Assembly: GCA_030760725.1 (NCBI GenBank) | Contig: JASWHV010000010.1 | Coordinates: forward strand, 37,267,760 to 37,331,759 | DNA length: 64,000 nucleotides | Direction: 5' to 3' | DNA from: Neostapfia colusana | Lineage: Eukaryota; Streptophyta; Magnoliopsida; Poales; Poaceae | Part shown: in pieces, positions 46,701 to 55,157 of the stretch | Position numbering within the stretch: the first letter of the stretch is position 1 | Layout of the letters: each line of letters begins with the position of its first letter | The notes under the pieces: model-generated | Databases searched by the model: none | Told to the model about the DNA's origin: nothing | Seen by the model: the letters and a program-made list of their open reading frames with translations, nothing else | Program-made: the position numbers and the translations under genes

Positions 46701-49700
46701 CCACCACCTTGCAGAAACATGATTCTGTGTGGGTGATCGTCGATCGGCTCACCAAAGTTGCCCATTTCATCCCGGTCAACAAAAACTACAATGCCAAGAA
46801 GTATGCTCAACTATACATCTCACGGATCCTATGCTTGTACGGCGTACCCCGTACCATCATATCGGATCGGGGCACTTTATTTGTGTCCCGTTTTTGGGAG
46901 CAGCTGCACGCTGCCTTGGGGACGAAGCTGATCCGTAGTTTAGCCTACCACCCGCAGACGGACGGGCAAACGGAGCGGGTAAATTAGATATTGGAAGACA
47001 TGCTACGAGCGTGCGGTATCAACCACGGCAAGAATTGGAATGATCACTTGCCGTTAGCCGAGTTCTCGTACAACAATGGGTACCAAGCCAGCATAAAGAT
47101 GGCGCCCTACGAGGCGCTATATGGAAGGAAATGCCGCACACCATTGAACTGGTGTGAGTCTGGCGAAAGGGTTACCTTCGGGATTGACCTTGTCAACAAC
47201 GCAGAAGAAAAGGTTCGACTGATTCAAGCGAACCTCAAAGCCGGCCAATCCCGGCAGAAACAGTATGCGGACCAGAGAAGGTGCCCATTACAATTCAAAG
47301 TTGGAGATCACGTATATCTACGGGTGTCTCAAATGAAGGGCATAAACAGATTTGGGGTGAGAGGAAAGTTGGCACCCCGATTCAACGGTCCATTTCTGAT
47401 TACCGAAAGATGTGGATCGGTAGCATACCGGCTGAAATTACCAGAAGCACTTTCCGGTGTGCACGACGTCTTTCACATTGCCCAGCTGAGGAAGTGTCTT
47501 AAGCTATCAACTACCGTTCAGCTGGAAGACATTGAAGAACTGCAACCGGATCTCACCTATCGGGAGGAACCGGTGCAGATTATTGATGAAAAGGCCAGAA
47601 CCACACGCAACCGTACGTTGTGGTTCTACAAGGTTCTATGGAGTAATCACTCCATGGACGAAGCGACATGGGAGAGCGAAGGATTTCTTCGTGCCAACTA
47701 CCCCAACTTTTTCACGTCGCATATCCGGCAATTTTTCACCGTCCTCTCTCTCATTTTCACCTTATAATCTTGGGACTCAGTTTTTGACACATAATTGAAG
47801 TGTTCATCACCATACACACACACCTCATTTGAGGAAAGATGATGAACACAAATAAAGAGCAAGTAACCACCATCAACATGCTCATTAGAGAAAAAACTCA
47901 CATATTGCAAAAGTGGTATTTCCCACATGTGATATAGGTGGGCTGGAAATATGAAAACTCCTACACATTACTAAGGATGTCCATGCAAAGTTTCACCCAA
48001 ATTCAAAACCTTTTAGAGGTCATTTTGGGTATAGTTAGAAAGAGGGCAGTTTGAAACCATATTCAAATTCAAACTGTTTTTATCCCATGAATTAAAAAGT
48101 GGGAGGCATATTCTTATTCAGCACATTTTTGTGAACTCACCCACCAATTTTCACTTCATTTGGAGTTGATCTTGACATGAGCTAAGTGGGGTTAATTCAA
48201 ACTTTATTTGAATTTCAAACTGAACATGTGCTGAAATTCATTCAAACCAAACCCAATTTGAATTCTAACCAATTCAAATGGCTCATGGGGAATAATTTGA
48301 ATCACCATGGGTATTTTGGGGCTCACTGTTTACAACAGTGATTAGGAGTGAATTTCAGAGGTTAAAACCCCGGGTGGGACCCACATGTCAGTCACTGGTT
48401 CAAAACAACCGACTGAGACTTTCTCCACTCGGGTCGCCGAGCCACCGCTGCGATCGCCACCGAGGGAGGCCGCCACGCCAGCAGCTGCTTGGCCACGCGC
48501 GGGCGTGAGGCGGTTCAGAGCCTTCTTAAGGCGTCTTCCCCCCTCCTCAGCCGAAGCTATCGCCGTTTCTTCCCCCGCAAGAACACAGCGCCGGCAAAGT
48601 CCTTCCGCCGCTTGGAACCAATCGGGAGCGCCGATCACAGCCTTCCCGTCCCCTCCAGAGCTACGGCAAGGTACTAGAAACCTTCCTCCATCTTCCCCGT
48701 TGCTAGAATTCAGCTGAAACTGGTCGATCTCGGCTATATCGAGAGTTCAATCCGGTGACCTAACGCCGCCGCACTTCGGGCTCCCGTGGACAGCCCAACC
48801 GGGGCGTTGTTACGCCCGATCCAAGGTACCCTTGGACGCGCTGGTGACCGGTGCTGCTCACCCCCGAGCCACAGCCCGAGTGTTTGCTCACCGGCGGCGA
48901 ATTTCCAGTTTTCCCCTTTCTGGGTGCAGAACGACCTTCGGGTGCGGTTCCGTCGAGTTTGTACTCTAGAAAGGATTAGAGGGCCTCAATCCGCTCTCAC
49001 ACAAAATAGACACGGTAACGCACAAGTTGCCTTCACATCCTTTGGCCGGAGGACCTCTGTACCCGGCATAATTTGAAGTTTACCAACGGCGGAACAAATG
49101 GGAGGCATTGGGCGCACGGTGAGGACCTACTTCGGGCCTCCCCAGATCTGCCTCGATCTCATGTCGACCTTCCCTGATATCCACTTATGCTTCCCGACCG
49201 ATCCCTCGAGTAGTTGAGATGCTAGGGAAGTCAGCCGACACGGCCGAAGCCTTTCCGAGGTGGCGGCTCGTCGCCGACCATGTACCGGCCGTTGTCATGA
49301 CGAGCTGACCCCAGAATCCTGTTCCCCGAGTGAAAGTAGGCAGGGGCAGCCAAGATCGTGAAGTTTGGAGCTCCACAGAAGCTGCCGGCGAGCTCTCCGG
49401 CGAGGTCCCTCGGCGGCAGAGCGCGGGCGGCGGGAGGTTGACGAAGGGGGTGGACCCCAGCTGTCAGCGGCAGATATTTTAAATCAGGATCGGGCTGCGG
49501 CCGGGATCGGGTGTCCTGGCGCGCAAAATCCTTGTGGGCCATGGTCTGCGGTCGGCTCCGCGCTTAACACGTGTCCCCGCGGGCCCCGGCAGATTTAAAC
49601 TTTTTCCCCAATTTTCAGATTTCATTAAAACTTCAAATCCTCATAACTTTGGGTAGAAAGCTCCAAATCGAGTGAACCAAATTTTGTTGGATTCAGCTCT

Positions 49701-51867
49701 CTTAGTACTTTCCAGCAAATCAAGTTTCACTTCATGAAAATCCTTATTTCTCCAGAATTAATTCCTCAAAGTTTAAACTGTTTGGAATTTTAGCTCGAGA
49801 ATCCTTTGGAGGAAAATCCTGAAATTTTGCTAGAACGTTCACCAAAATGTCCCTGAAATACCATAAAAATTTCAGATCCATTTGAGCTCATTTGATCCAC
49901 CTAATGGTGTGATTAGTGAAACTGTTCCAGAGAAAATAGAAAATGTTCAGAAACATTTTCAGAATTCTCTGTGAAATTGTTTAGCTCATATCTTTAGCTA
50001 GGAACCTTCAAATTAAGTGAGACCAACTCCATTAGAACCCTCTGAAAATCTAGTTTTCATAAAGTCATAGTTTGTTTCATGAAAATCCTTAGAACACCCT
50101 AAGAGCCTTCAATTAAGGTCAAGTACATAATTAATTGTGGAGGGCTCAAATGAGCTTTGCTTCAACTAAAACTTGACCAAGTCTCTCTTTAGGTTGTAAC
50201 CAAGCCACAGAAAAAGTTTCATAGTCATTGAGTCTGTCTAGTGGGACTTATAAGCTTCACAAGTTCAAACTTAATACAAATGAATTTAAATTAATACATG
50301 TATGTCTTATATCATGTAGTCGCTAAGGTCGAGGAGGAACCCGAAGTCCTAAACTTCGTTACTCCGGAGGAGCAGCTAGCCTACGAACAAGAGCAGCAAT
50401 GCAAGCTCCAGTTTGCATTAACCTTTTTACAAATTTTTATTGTTTTGAGCACTTACTTGAGTACCATTAATACTTGCATTAGAGTCTTGTTTGGAAACCC
50501 AATTGCATAGCCAGGAAAACCATGGGTTGGGTTTAGGATTGCAAACCTCGTTAGCTACTGCAATGCTAAGATAGTGTAGGATTCGGTACAAGTCGAGGAG
50601 TTGGAACTACTCGCGAGCATAGGCTAGAGGCACTCGACTCGGGTAGAGATAGCACATGATACACATGGCAAGAAAAATGAGACCGAGTGGGGAGTAAGGG
50701 CAGCAGGACTTTGGGGCCTGTGTGCTATAGCTCCGCTTGTGTCGATTGAGGACCGAGCCGTGTGCGGGCCTGTTGAACAAGCTAGAACTGTACTGAAGAC
50801 CTACCGGCTATATGGGAACCGGGAAACCGATGTAACTCAGGTAGCTGGCTATTGAGGCATTGCCCGTCGTTCAGAGGGTAGGTTGAGAGCTTGAGGTGTA
50901 AATCGGCTGGCGGCACGGAGATGCGCGTGCAGAGACCTCTTGCTCGGGACGATGGAACCGGTTCAATATTTGGCTGACGGGTGAAAGGTAGTTGCGTACG
51001 GTGTCCGTGATGGTTGTTGTAGGCAACATCGAGTACGGGCATACGTGACTGGTTGTTCGGGTAACCCTGCAGGTGTAAATCGATTATAATCGCCGTCCCT
51101 CACGGTCAGTGAGTACCACTTGTTCACTGTACCGTGATGTAGAAAGAACAGGCTAGTTGCATGTTAAAGTGTTGCTGATTGAAAGATGGACTTGATTGCT
51201 AATGATTTGTTGTAGTTTAGAGCTAACTAAAGTTCTTTTCAACTTTGGGCAAAGTACATGAGAGAAATGCGTTTCTTGTTTGATTGCGGCTCTCTCATGT
51301 GCCTTAGCGTAAGGTTCTCCACAACCTGCTACTAAAACTTGAAAGTAAGGTTCTACTAATTAGGCGAGTCCTTGCAAATGACTTTTACCTCATGTAACCC
51401 ATCACCCCTCATGTAGAAGTTCCATGTTTAGGTGAGACGGGTCAGACATGCTGAGCCTTCGTGTTCACTGCTTGTGTTTAAAGCTTTTGCAGGGTTCTAT
51501 GAGGAAGGGACTCCCGAAGAAGAGACGGAACCCCAGGAGGGGAACCCGTCGAGTGGGAGTCGTGCACGCCGCAGAGTTAGTGTGCGTGTGTGCTAGCAAG
51601 GACACGTTCAAGGGCTGAACGTGGACTTGATGCGTAGTCTACGCCCGCGAGTGTAGACTGGACTTATTTTGATGTAAACATGTTCATAAACTTGTTTATG
51701 TAATAAAATTTCGCTTCCGCTTTGTACCTATGACGTGTGTTATACGGTGCTGTGCAACGCAGCACCCCTCAGCGTGATCCTGGCTCGACAAGACCGTGGG
51801 GTCGTGTCATATTACTTCAACATCAGCAACAGGAGAGGAGTACTTCGAAGACCATGTGGAGTACTAG
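31781..51867 (+). CDS. LTR acidic ORF, exons 2 and 3, in C1 (intron split by A2)
   Basis: Exon 2 is 31781-31864 (84 nt) after TGAGTAG: GQAQGAIYEGFQHQDF then KIREQQKPQEQ, ending CAAG before GCAAGT. Exon 3 is 51833-51867 after AGCAACAG: EEYFEDHVEY and TAG. The junction codon is in frame. Against C4, exon 2 has the same length and about 19 differences, 11 at third codon positions. Against C3, all four exon 3 differences are third-position and synonymous. An AATAAA follows at 52011. A2 sits in this intron, 18 bases before the acceptor. No in-phase ATG is visible upstream: exon 1 ends CTGA|G, which would put a TGA before the junction. Function unknown. Confidence 0.55.
33079..36166 (+). repeat. 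5' LTR of A2, first piece
   Basis: TGTAAGGGCC start to the E1 target repeat TTGAG (36162-36166). A candidate exon 1 ends at 33983 (CAGCAAG then GTACTAG); its frame from ATG 33697 is closed by TGA at WN, whereas the 3' LTR copy has CAA there. Exon 2 of the acidic ORF is at 35630-35710. GC-rich antisense ORFs at 34298-34881 are not conserved frames. Confidence 0.9.
36532..36538 (+). promoter_or_regulatory. TATA box of the E1 LTR
   Basis: TATAAAA in CCGTCTATAAAAACCCC, followed by a short GC-rich exon 1 that ends in a consensus donor at 36770/36771. Confidence 0.65.
38045..39269 (+). CDS. LTR acidic ORF, exons 2 and 3, in E1
   Basis: Exon 2 (38045-38113, 69 nt) after ATGATGTAG encodes PAQEQVIPFQDQDYPFQEQQ then EG and ends GGAG before GCAAGT. 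Exon 3 (39211-39269) after TGCTGCTCAG encodes GQDNEVVYNDQDFGPEEGF and TAG. The junction is in frame, giving about 43 residues from the two exons, strongly acidic and glutamine-rich. The 1097-nt GC-AG intron holds an eight-pair stem TGAGTACC/GGTACTCA (39157-39175), 35 bases before the acceptor. Poly(A) signal AATAAA is at 39415-39420. The frame entering from exon 1 is open for 21 codons but has no ATG. This is the clearest uninterrupted copy. Confidence 0.55.
39522..40475 (+). repeat. 5' LTR of A2, second piece
   Basis: Resumes after the E1 target repeat and ends TCGTGTCA before the primer site. It contains the intron 2 end, exon 3 of the acidic ORF, and the terminal hairpin near 40411-40431. 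The AATAAA seen in the 3' LTR (51702) is TATTAAAA here. Confidence 0.9.
40480..40491 (+). other. Primer binding site of A2 (initiator tRNA-Met)
   Basis: TGGTATCAGAGC, four bases (GCGC) after the LTR end, complementary to initiator tRNA-Met. Confidence 0.92.
40492..41974 (+). other. A2 leader with splice acceptor before the extra ORF
   Basis: 1.48 kb without a supported gene. It aligns over its length with the A1 leader. It ends CAAATATATTTTTACAG directly at the ATG (41975), a predicted 3' splice site. Possible donors are the LTR exon 1 (GTACTA) and exon 2 (GCAAGC) sites or local GT sites such as AAGGTAACCC (40717); the sequence alone does not decide. Confidence 0.6.
41975..42919 (+). CDS. 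Extra 314-codon ORF upstream of gag (A2), coiled-coil protein
   Basis: Same length as the A1 copy with few amino-acid changes (for example AVHTEHLATNLKE for AVHTEHLATKLKE) and no gap. It starts MTADKQLENGWVV. N-terminal globular part, then a charged heptad region (KKSRVDIAALQELVQNL, QQNEELTQERDDAIEE), then an acidic proline-rich end (EPPAEVPVEDNPQEV). It is intact although gag and pol of A2 carry at least six lesions. Known gypsy proteins do not explain it. A structural, RNA-binding or regulatory role is possible, but the sequence does not show which. Confidence 0.8.
   Translation: MTADKQLENGWVVSHCSHRNGYPEALRQMLQYFGYNKMPQYFAKEEGEEGNKTWMIHVEVPAGPTPPGWVPFTVTVRGRQPEGMWQVAARDTMSRFCQLHVQAMEGTPYELVPLEGRAQHVWEERYLEATDPSCPRYNPAEANLSLQMRAGNAVMDSQAVHTEHLATNLKESTSRGDHFESAHSALHNVLLPMIKRLNEQHNQLHRLKKAKKKSRVDIAALQELVQNLTQQNEELTQERDDAIEEGQGWEEDSNQAMDEVHALQDLVPPVLGIPVVLGLPAMGEPGMGEEVVDPEPPAEVPVEDNPQEVEFYSE
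43174..43190 (+). promoter_or_regulatory. Predicted 3' splice site just before gag ATG (A2)
   Basis: TGCTGTTTTGAATTTCAG followed by A and the ATG at 43192. The 272-base spacer between the extra ORF and gag has no ORF and contains a GTAAGA at 43153. Confidence 0.5.
43192..44666 (+). pseudogene. A2 gag and protease start, broken
   Basis: Start MTRTRANPDV as in A1, but a two-base deletion gives TAG at 43228-43230. A second frame carries SQGGETSQPPPEDSSGQ until a further frameshift near 43430. From about 43440 the gag frame resumes (SSYSDFLATHPPVFS, WWANFCASQPTDRVMTWTEF). The CCHC knuckle is damaged: the segment with the first two cysteines is deleted (A1 TCYKCGRPGHF, A2 RPHF, near 44265). Protease DSGATHNF (Asp at 44478) is present. 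TAG at 44664-44666 replaces GAG in LIILEG. Confidence 0.85.
44667..46987 (+). pseudogene. A2 pol: protease end, RT, RNase H, integrase core
   Basis: Continues in frame after the gag-side TAG through RT (LRLCVDYRPLNA) until a one-base deletion near 45285 (PKTLSQQG against A1 PKTAFLTRYG). The frame then shifts and runs through FIDDILVY (near 45415), RNase H (DVYCDASGIGLG, YTDHKSLKYIF), integrase HHCC (RPGSNKMYQ, CDTCRRVKADH) and core (MDFIVGLP, ISDRGTLF, QTDGQTERVN), ending at TAG 46985-46987 where A1 has CAA. The first zinc-binding histidine of the integrase reads IRPG instead of IHPG, which would disrupt the HHCC site. Confidence 0.88.
46988..47767 (+). pseudogene. A2 integrase C-terminus and chromodomain
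   Basis: Same frame as the preceding block after the TAG. EDMLRACGINHGKNW continues the core, followed by GKLAPRFNGPF and a chromodomain (FYKVLWSNHSMDEATWESE). The family stop codon after SHIR (TAA in A1) is CAA here, so the frame reads about ten codons further and ends at 47765-47767, next to the damaged polypurine region. Confidence 0.85.
47775..51809 (+). repeat. 3' LTR of A2, lacking its first bases
   Basis: Begins CTCAGTTTTTGACAC: the first nine bases (TGTAAGGGC) and the polypurine tract are missing, so the upstream TCTTGGGA joins the LTR directly. Otherwise full length (about 4035 bases), ending TCGTGTCA next to the repeat TATTA. It includes AATAAA at 51702-51707 and a terminal hairpin GGTGCTG/CAGCACC at 51746-51766. 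Confidence 0.9.
48385..51580 (+). pseudogene. LTR spliced ORF in the A2 3' LTR (candidate exons 1-3)
   Basis: Exon 1 candidate 48385-48670: an ATG frame of 95 codons, Arg/Pro/Ala-rich (TRVAEPPLRSPPREA, AGVRRFRAFLRRLPPSS), ending CGGCAAG before GTACTA, with one base left over. That base pairs in phase with exon 2 (50320-50400), which encodes AKVEEEPEVLNFVTPEEQ. The exon 2 end is CAAT instead of CAAG before GCAAGC, so the donor is weakened. Exon 3 (from 51493) begins FYEEGTPEEETEPQEG but lacks one C after GGAACCC, shifting the end. The exon 1 frame is not the same in the solo A LTR, so exon 1 coding is uncertain. Confidence 0.35.
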
Positions 51868-52146
51868 GCGTGCAAACTACCATCAACTTGCCTGTGGAGT
51901 TGAAGATGGAGCCGCTGCCGTGTTTAGTTTGCTTCCGCTATCGCTTAGAGACTTCCGCTGCTAGAATAAGTTAGAGACTTCCGCTGCAAGAATGAGTTAG
52001 AGATTGATGTAATAAAGTACTTAAACCCTATTATTCGTGGTTATATTCTGAATTCAGTTTGTGGATTACATGTGTATGTGTGATGAACATCCTGGGCACA
52101 CATATGCATTAGCTGGGTTCCGTGTTCTACAGGACCGGGCGTCACA
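51815..52146 (+). repeat. 3' LTR of C1, final piece
   Basis: Resumes after the A2 target repeat with TTCAACATCAGCAACAG (acceptor) and exon 3. It carries AATAAA at 52011 and ends ACCGGGCGTCACA. A short hairpin GGTTCC/GGACC lies at 52116-52136, ten bases before the end. Confidence 0.88.
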
Positions 52147-53250
52147 TATCCCGTCGTCGGGGTAGACCATACCTGGGCGCAGGAGTGCCCCATGTTCCAC
52201 TCCTCTTCGGTTCCCTCAAAGGTAACATGTATTCAATGTTGAGGCCAGGGGAAGCACTCGAGTGCCCCCCACTTGGCAAGGGCGGCGTCTGCTCCTCATT
52301 GAAGGCCACCTGCTTCTCTCCTACCCGAGGTCAGGCTCGGGCCTTCCCTTCGAGGTATTCCCTTTGTCTGCACCCTAAGGGCAATTCTCGCGACTCGCCC
52401 AGGGGTCGATCCTGGGCTTTTTGTCCTTTCCTCTTCGCCTCCTCCTGACCTCGGGCTCGGGCGTACTCCTTCGTTGTCCTTCATGGAATATCTTCCCGCT
52501 TCTCCCCAGGGGGTCGGAGTCAAGAACCCCGTCAGTAGCCCCCGAGCCCATGATCGATCCCTCCAATCAGTCAGGAGGTGAACATCGGTTTGCCTCGCAC
52601 CTACACAACTGAAAACAAGAAAAAGATCATTAGTACATGGCTTTCCTAGATAGCCGCAACAGATGAACCTCCAGCGATCGTCCCCACTAGGGCTCTGCGG
52701 CAAGCCCCTGGGTTACCCTTTTGAAGGTATGGGTTGTTGTTTATTGTGAGTTTGCCTCACCCCCCATCCACGAGCCGCTCATGACTTGGAGGGGTCGAGT
52801 CGATTGGGAGCTTTCCTCAATGGTCGAGCCCCCGAGCCCGATGAGCTGCCTATAGGGTGGGGCCAAGTGAAACCCATTCACCCTGTTTGTTTTTGACGGC
52901 TGGAACCGTTGGCCTTTCTTTACGTCAAGGGGCTTGGATGGGCTTAATGCCCACATTTCATCAGATCCCTGCTCATGGCGTGCGCATGGTTCTCGAGCTC
53001 GTCGCTGGCTCGGGCGGCTCAATGCCAACCCTTTGGAGGGTTACCTTGGCGCTCGCGGTGCTGGGAATCGTCTACAAGATTTGAGGTGTCGGGCAGATTC
53101 GTCCTTCCTGAAGTTGTCTCTATCGCGGGCCACCTCGCGTCACCCGTACCTCACTCGTGGTCATCCCGGGCAACCTCTAAGCCTTTTACCGGCCAGCCTA
53201 CGAACCCAGGACTTTTCGAGCCCATAGTGCGAGCCTGGAGACTTACCTTC
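52147..53250 (-). mobile_element. Probable 3' end of a Tat-like gypsy element, no gene
   Basis: On the minus strand, GGGCTCGGGGGCTAC is followed at 52534 by TGACGGGGTTCTTG. This resembles the polypurine-tract/LTR boundary of grass Tat-lineage gypsy elements. 52147-52534 would be a partial LTR (right part ACCCCGACGACGGG) and 52535-53250 the 3' untranslated region. It sits between two family C LTRs of opposite strand. ORFs at 52296-53355 overlap in several frames and show no domain. Assignment is from pattern only. Confidence 0.4.
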
Positions 53251-54171
53251 TGTGACGCCCGGTCCCGTGAAAATGGAACCCAGCTAATGCATATGTGTGC
53301 CAAGGATGTTCATCACACATACACATGTAATCCACAAACTGAATTCAGAATATAACCACGAATAAAAGGGTTAAGTACTTTATTACACCAATCTCTAACT
53401 TATTCTTGCAGCAGAAGTCTCTAACTTATTCTAGCAGCGGAAGTCTCTAAATGATAGCGGAAGAAAAACTAAACAGCAGCGGCTCCATCTTCAACTCCAC
53501 AGGCAAGTTGACGGTAGTTCGCCCGCCTAGTACTCCACATGATCCTCAAAGTACTCTTCTCCTGTTGCTGATGTTTGTATGATAATGCAAGGGTGAGTAC
53601 ATGTTGTACTCAGCAAGTGCGGGAAAAGTATGACATGTAGCTTACAGCAAGGTAGGGAATAAAAAGGCTCATTGCAGAAAGCAAAGTTTATTTCACAAAC
53701 ATGATAAAACAGCAACTATTTTAAGTGAATTTAATCCCAACATATAGTTAAGTAAACCAGTAACATACCTCCATCATAATTCACCACTTATCATGTCTCA
53801 ACCAGTCATTTATCTTTCTCAACTTCATCTCATGCTCATAATAACCATCTCTTGTTCAAATCCATCCCATAACCATATAACCGAACAAAAACTCATTGTC
53901 ATGTTTTAACAGTCCCAAAACCAATCTCATTACCAAGACTCAACAGTCCCGAAACCAATCCCAAGACCATGCCATAACCATACAAATAACCATCCCGATA
54001 ACCATCCCATCTAATCATGTGAGTTGGCCAGGCGCTTGTGACCGTAAGCACGGCTATCATGATAGTTTTACACTCTTAAGAGGTGGCACCACTTTACCCA
54101 CAAGTTTGTGATTTCGTCACCCGTCGGTAACTGCAGAACCTCCATTATACCAGTACACAACCGTCGGTATA
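53251..54171 (-). repeat. C3: partial family C LTR
   Basis: Minus-strand C LTR ending GGGCGTCACA at 53251. It aligns with C1 from its intron 2 to the LTR end and is cut at CCGTCGGT by the B1 LTR end (54172), so B1 seems inserted in it. It contains AATAAA (53384-53379), acidic-ORF exon 3 and the stem-loop (53612-53594). No primer site follows its end, so it is a 3' or solo LTR. Confidence 0.82.
53527..53561 (-). CDS. LTR acidic ORF, exon 3 only, in C3
   Basis: After acceptor AGCAACAG, exon 3 reads EEYFEDHVEY and TAG. The protein is identical to the C1 exon although four of the bases differ. Exon 2 would lie beyond the B1 insertion, outside the window. Confidence 0.45.
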
Positions 54172-55157
54172 TGTGGGGACCACCCCGTGGTTCACCCACT
54201 CCAGGATCGCATAGGGTGGTGCCCTGCGATGCGGCACCCAACAGCACACACGAAAAGAATTTAAGAACAACATACAAACTTTTATTTGATATAAAACAGC
54301 GGAAGCCTTTTTACAAAACTTAATTATACAGCGGAAGTTATATACATAGATACTCTCAAATCCTAACTAAGCAAAAGTGCAGCCGTCCAGCCCGTGGACG
54401 CTACACACTAGCAGCATGGAACCGTAGAATCATGGCGGCGTGCAAGGCTCCAGCTCGGCCGTGTACCCCGACCAAGGAATCGCCTAGTCCTCAGAACCTT
54501 CCTCATAAGTCTCACCTGCACACAGCTCAAAATATTGCAACCGTGAGCACGATGGCTCAGCAAGTCTTAACCGACTACCCTAGGCATGGAACTCTACATG
54601 CAAGGATGTGTAAGATAGGAAAAGGACTTTGCAATAAAGACACGCCTACATGTTGATCCTTACTTTCAGTTTTATAGTAACAGATTTATAGGCCTTAGGC
54701 AGCCCTCACATCGGAAGTCCACAATCAAACAAGAAATGCTTTCCTCCGTTGTGATGATGCCCAAAGGGGAATATAAACTTAATTAGCTCTATAACTACAG
54801 CATACAAGGTTTCAAGTCATTTATAATTCAATGCAGCATATTCAGTTGGCTTATTTCACTTCTTACTACGTCACAGTGCAGTGAACAAGCGGGTACTCAA
54901 ATAACCGTGAGGGACGGTGATTGCAATCAAGACACACTCGGATAACACGTTGCATACACCCACTTTCAGAAGCGTGATTTCACACCCCTTCCTACACTGT
55001 TGTATGCAACAAACTTTCAAAGGCAACCCAAATGCCGAACCGGTGCATCCGTAACAGGCAGGAGGTCCCCGCGTGGAGCGTGACTGTGCCCACCGGCAGA
55101 TTTACACCTTGCTACCCTCAACCCACTCCTATTTACGGTTGGGTAAGCCTCGGCACC
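54172..55157 (-). repeat. 3' LTR of B1, downstream piece
   Basis: From the LTR end (GGTCCCCACA at 54172) to the C4 target repeat GCACC (55153-55157). It contains AATAAA (54285-54280), acidic-ORF exon 3 (54515-54484) and the stem-loop TGAGC/GCTCA (54544-54559). Confidence 0.85.

Larger units (their letters stand above)
33079..51809 (+). mobile_element. Element A2: near-complete 15.4 kb chromodomain gypsy element with both LTRs
   Basis: Plus strand. 5' LTR 33079-40475 (interrupted by solo LTR E1), primer site, leader, extra ORF, gag, pol with chromodomain, and 3' LTR 47775-51809. Target repeat TATTA lies at 33073-33077 and 51810-51814, with one extra A (33078) before the TG. Net length without E1 is about 15.4 kb. 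The coding region carries several lesions, so it is non-autonomous now. It is inserted in the 3' LTR of C1 in the same orientation. Confidence 0.93.
27390..52146 (+). mobile_element. Element C1: 5'-truncated chromodomain gypsy element, 3' LTR split by A2
   Basis: Plus strand. It starts inside reverse transcriptase, so LTR, primer site, gag and protease are missing on the left. The 3' LTR runs 30054-33077 and 51815-52146, with element A2 between. Joining the flanks at repeat TATTA restores GCATTATTACTTCAACATC, matching C2 at 26451-26471. The pol proteins differ clearly from A/B/D (for example KIDLRSGYFQLKIKPSDIPK). Confidence 0.85.

Noticed and set aside
51737..51964. Basic ORF in the other phase of family C exon 3
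   Set aside because: Open, and also open in C4, but substitutions between copies fall on its second codon positions, so it is a by-product of the acidic frame.
52296..53355. Possible gene in the segment between C1 and C3
   Set aside because: ORFs overlap in at least four frames, none exceeds 135 codons, and no motif is visible; the sequence looks like retrotransposon untranslated DNA.
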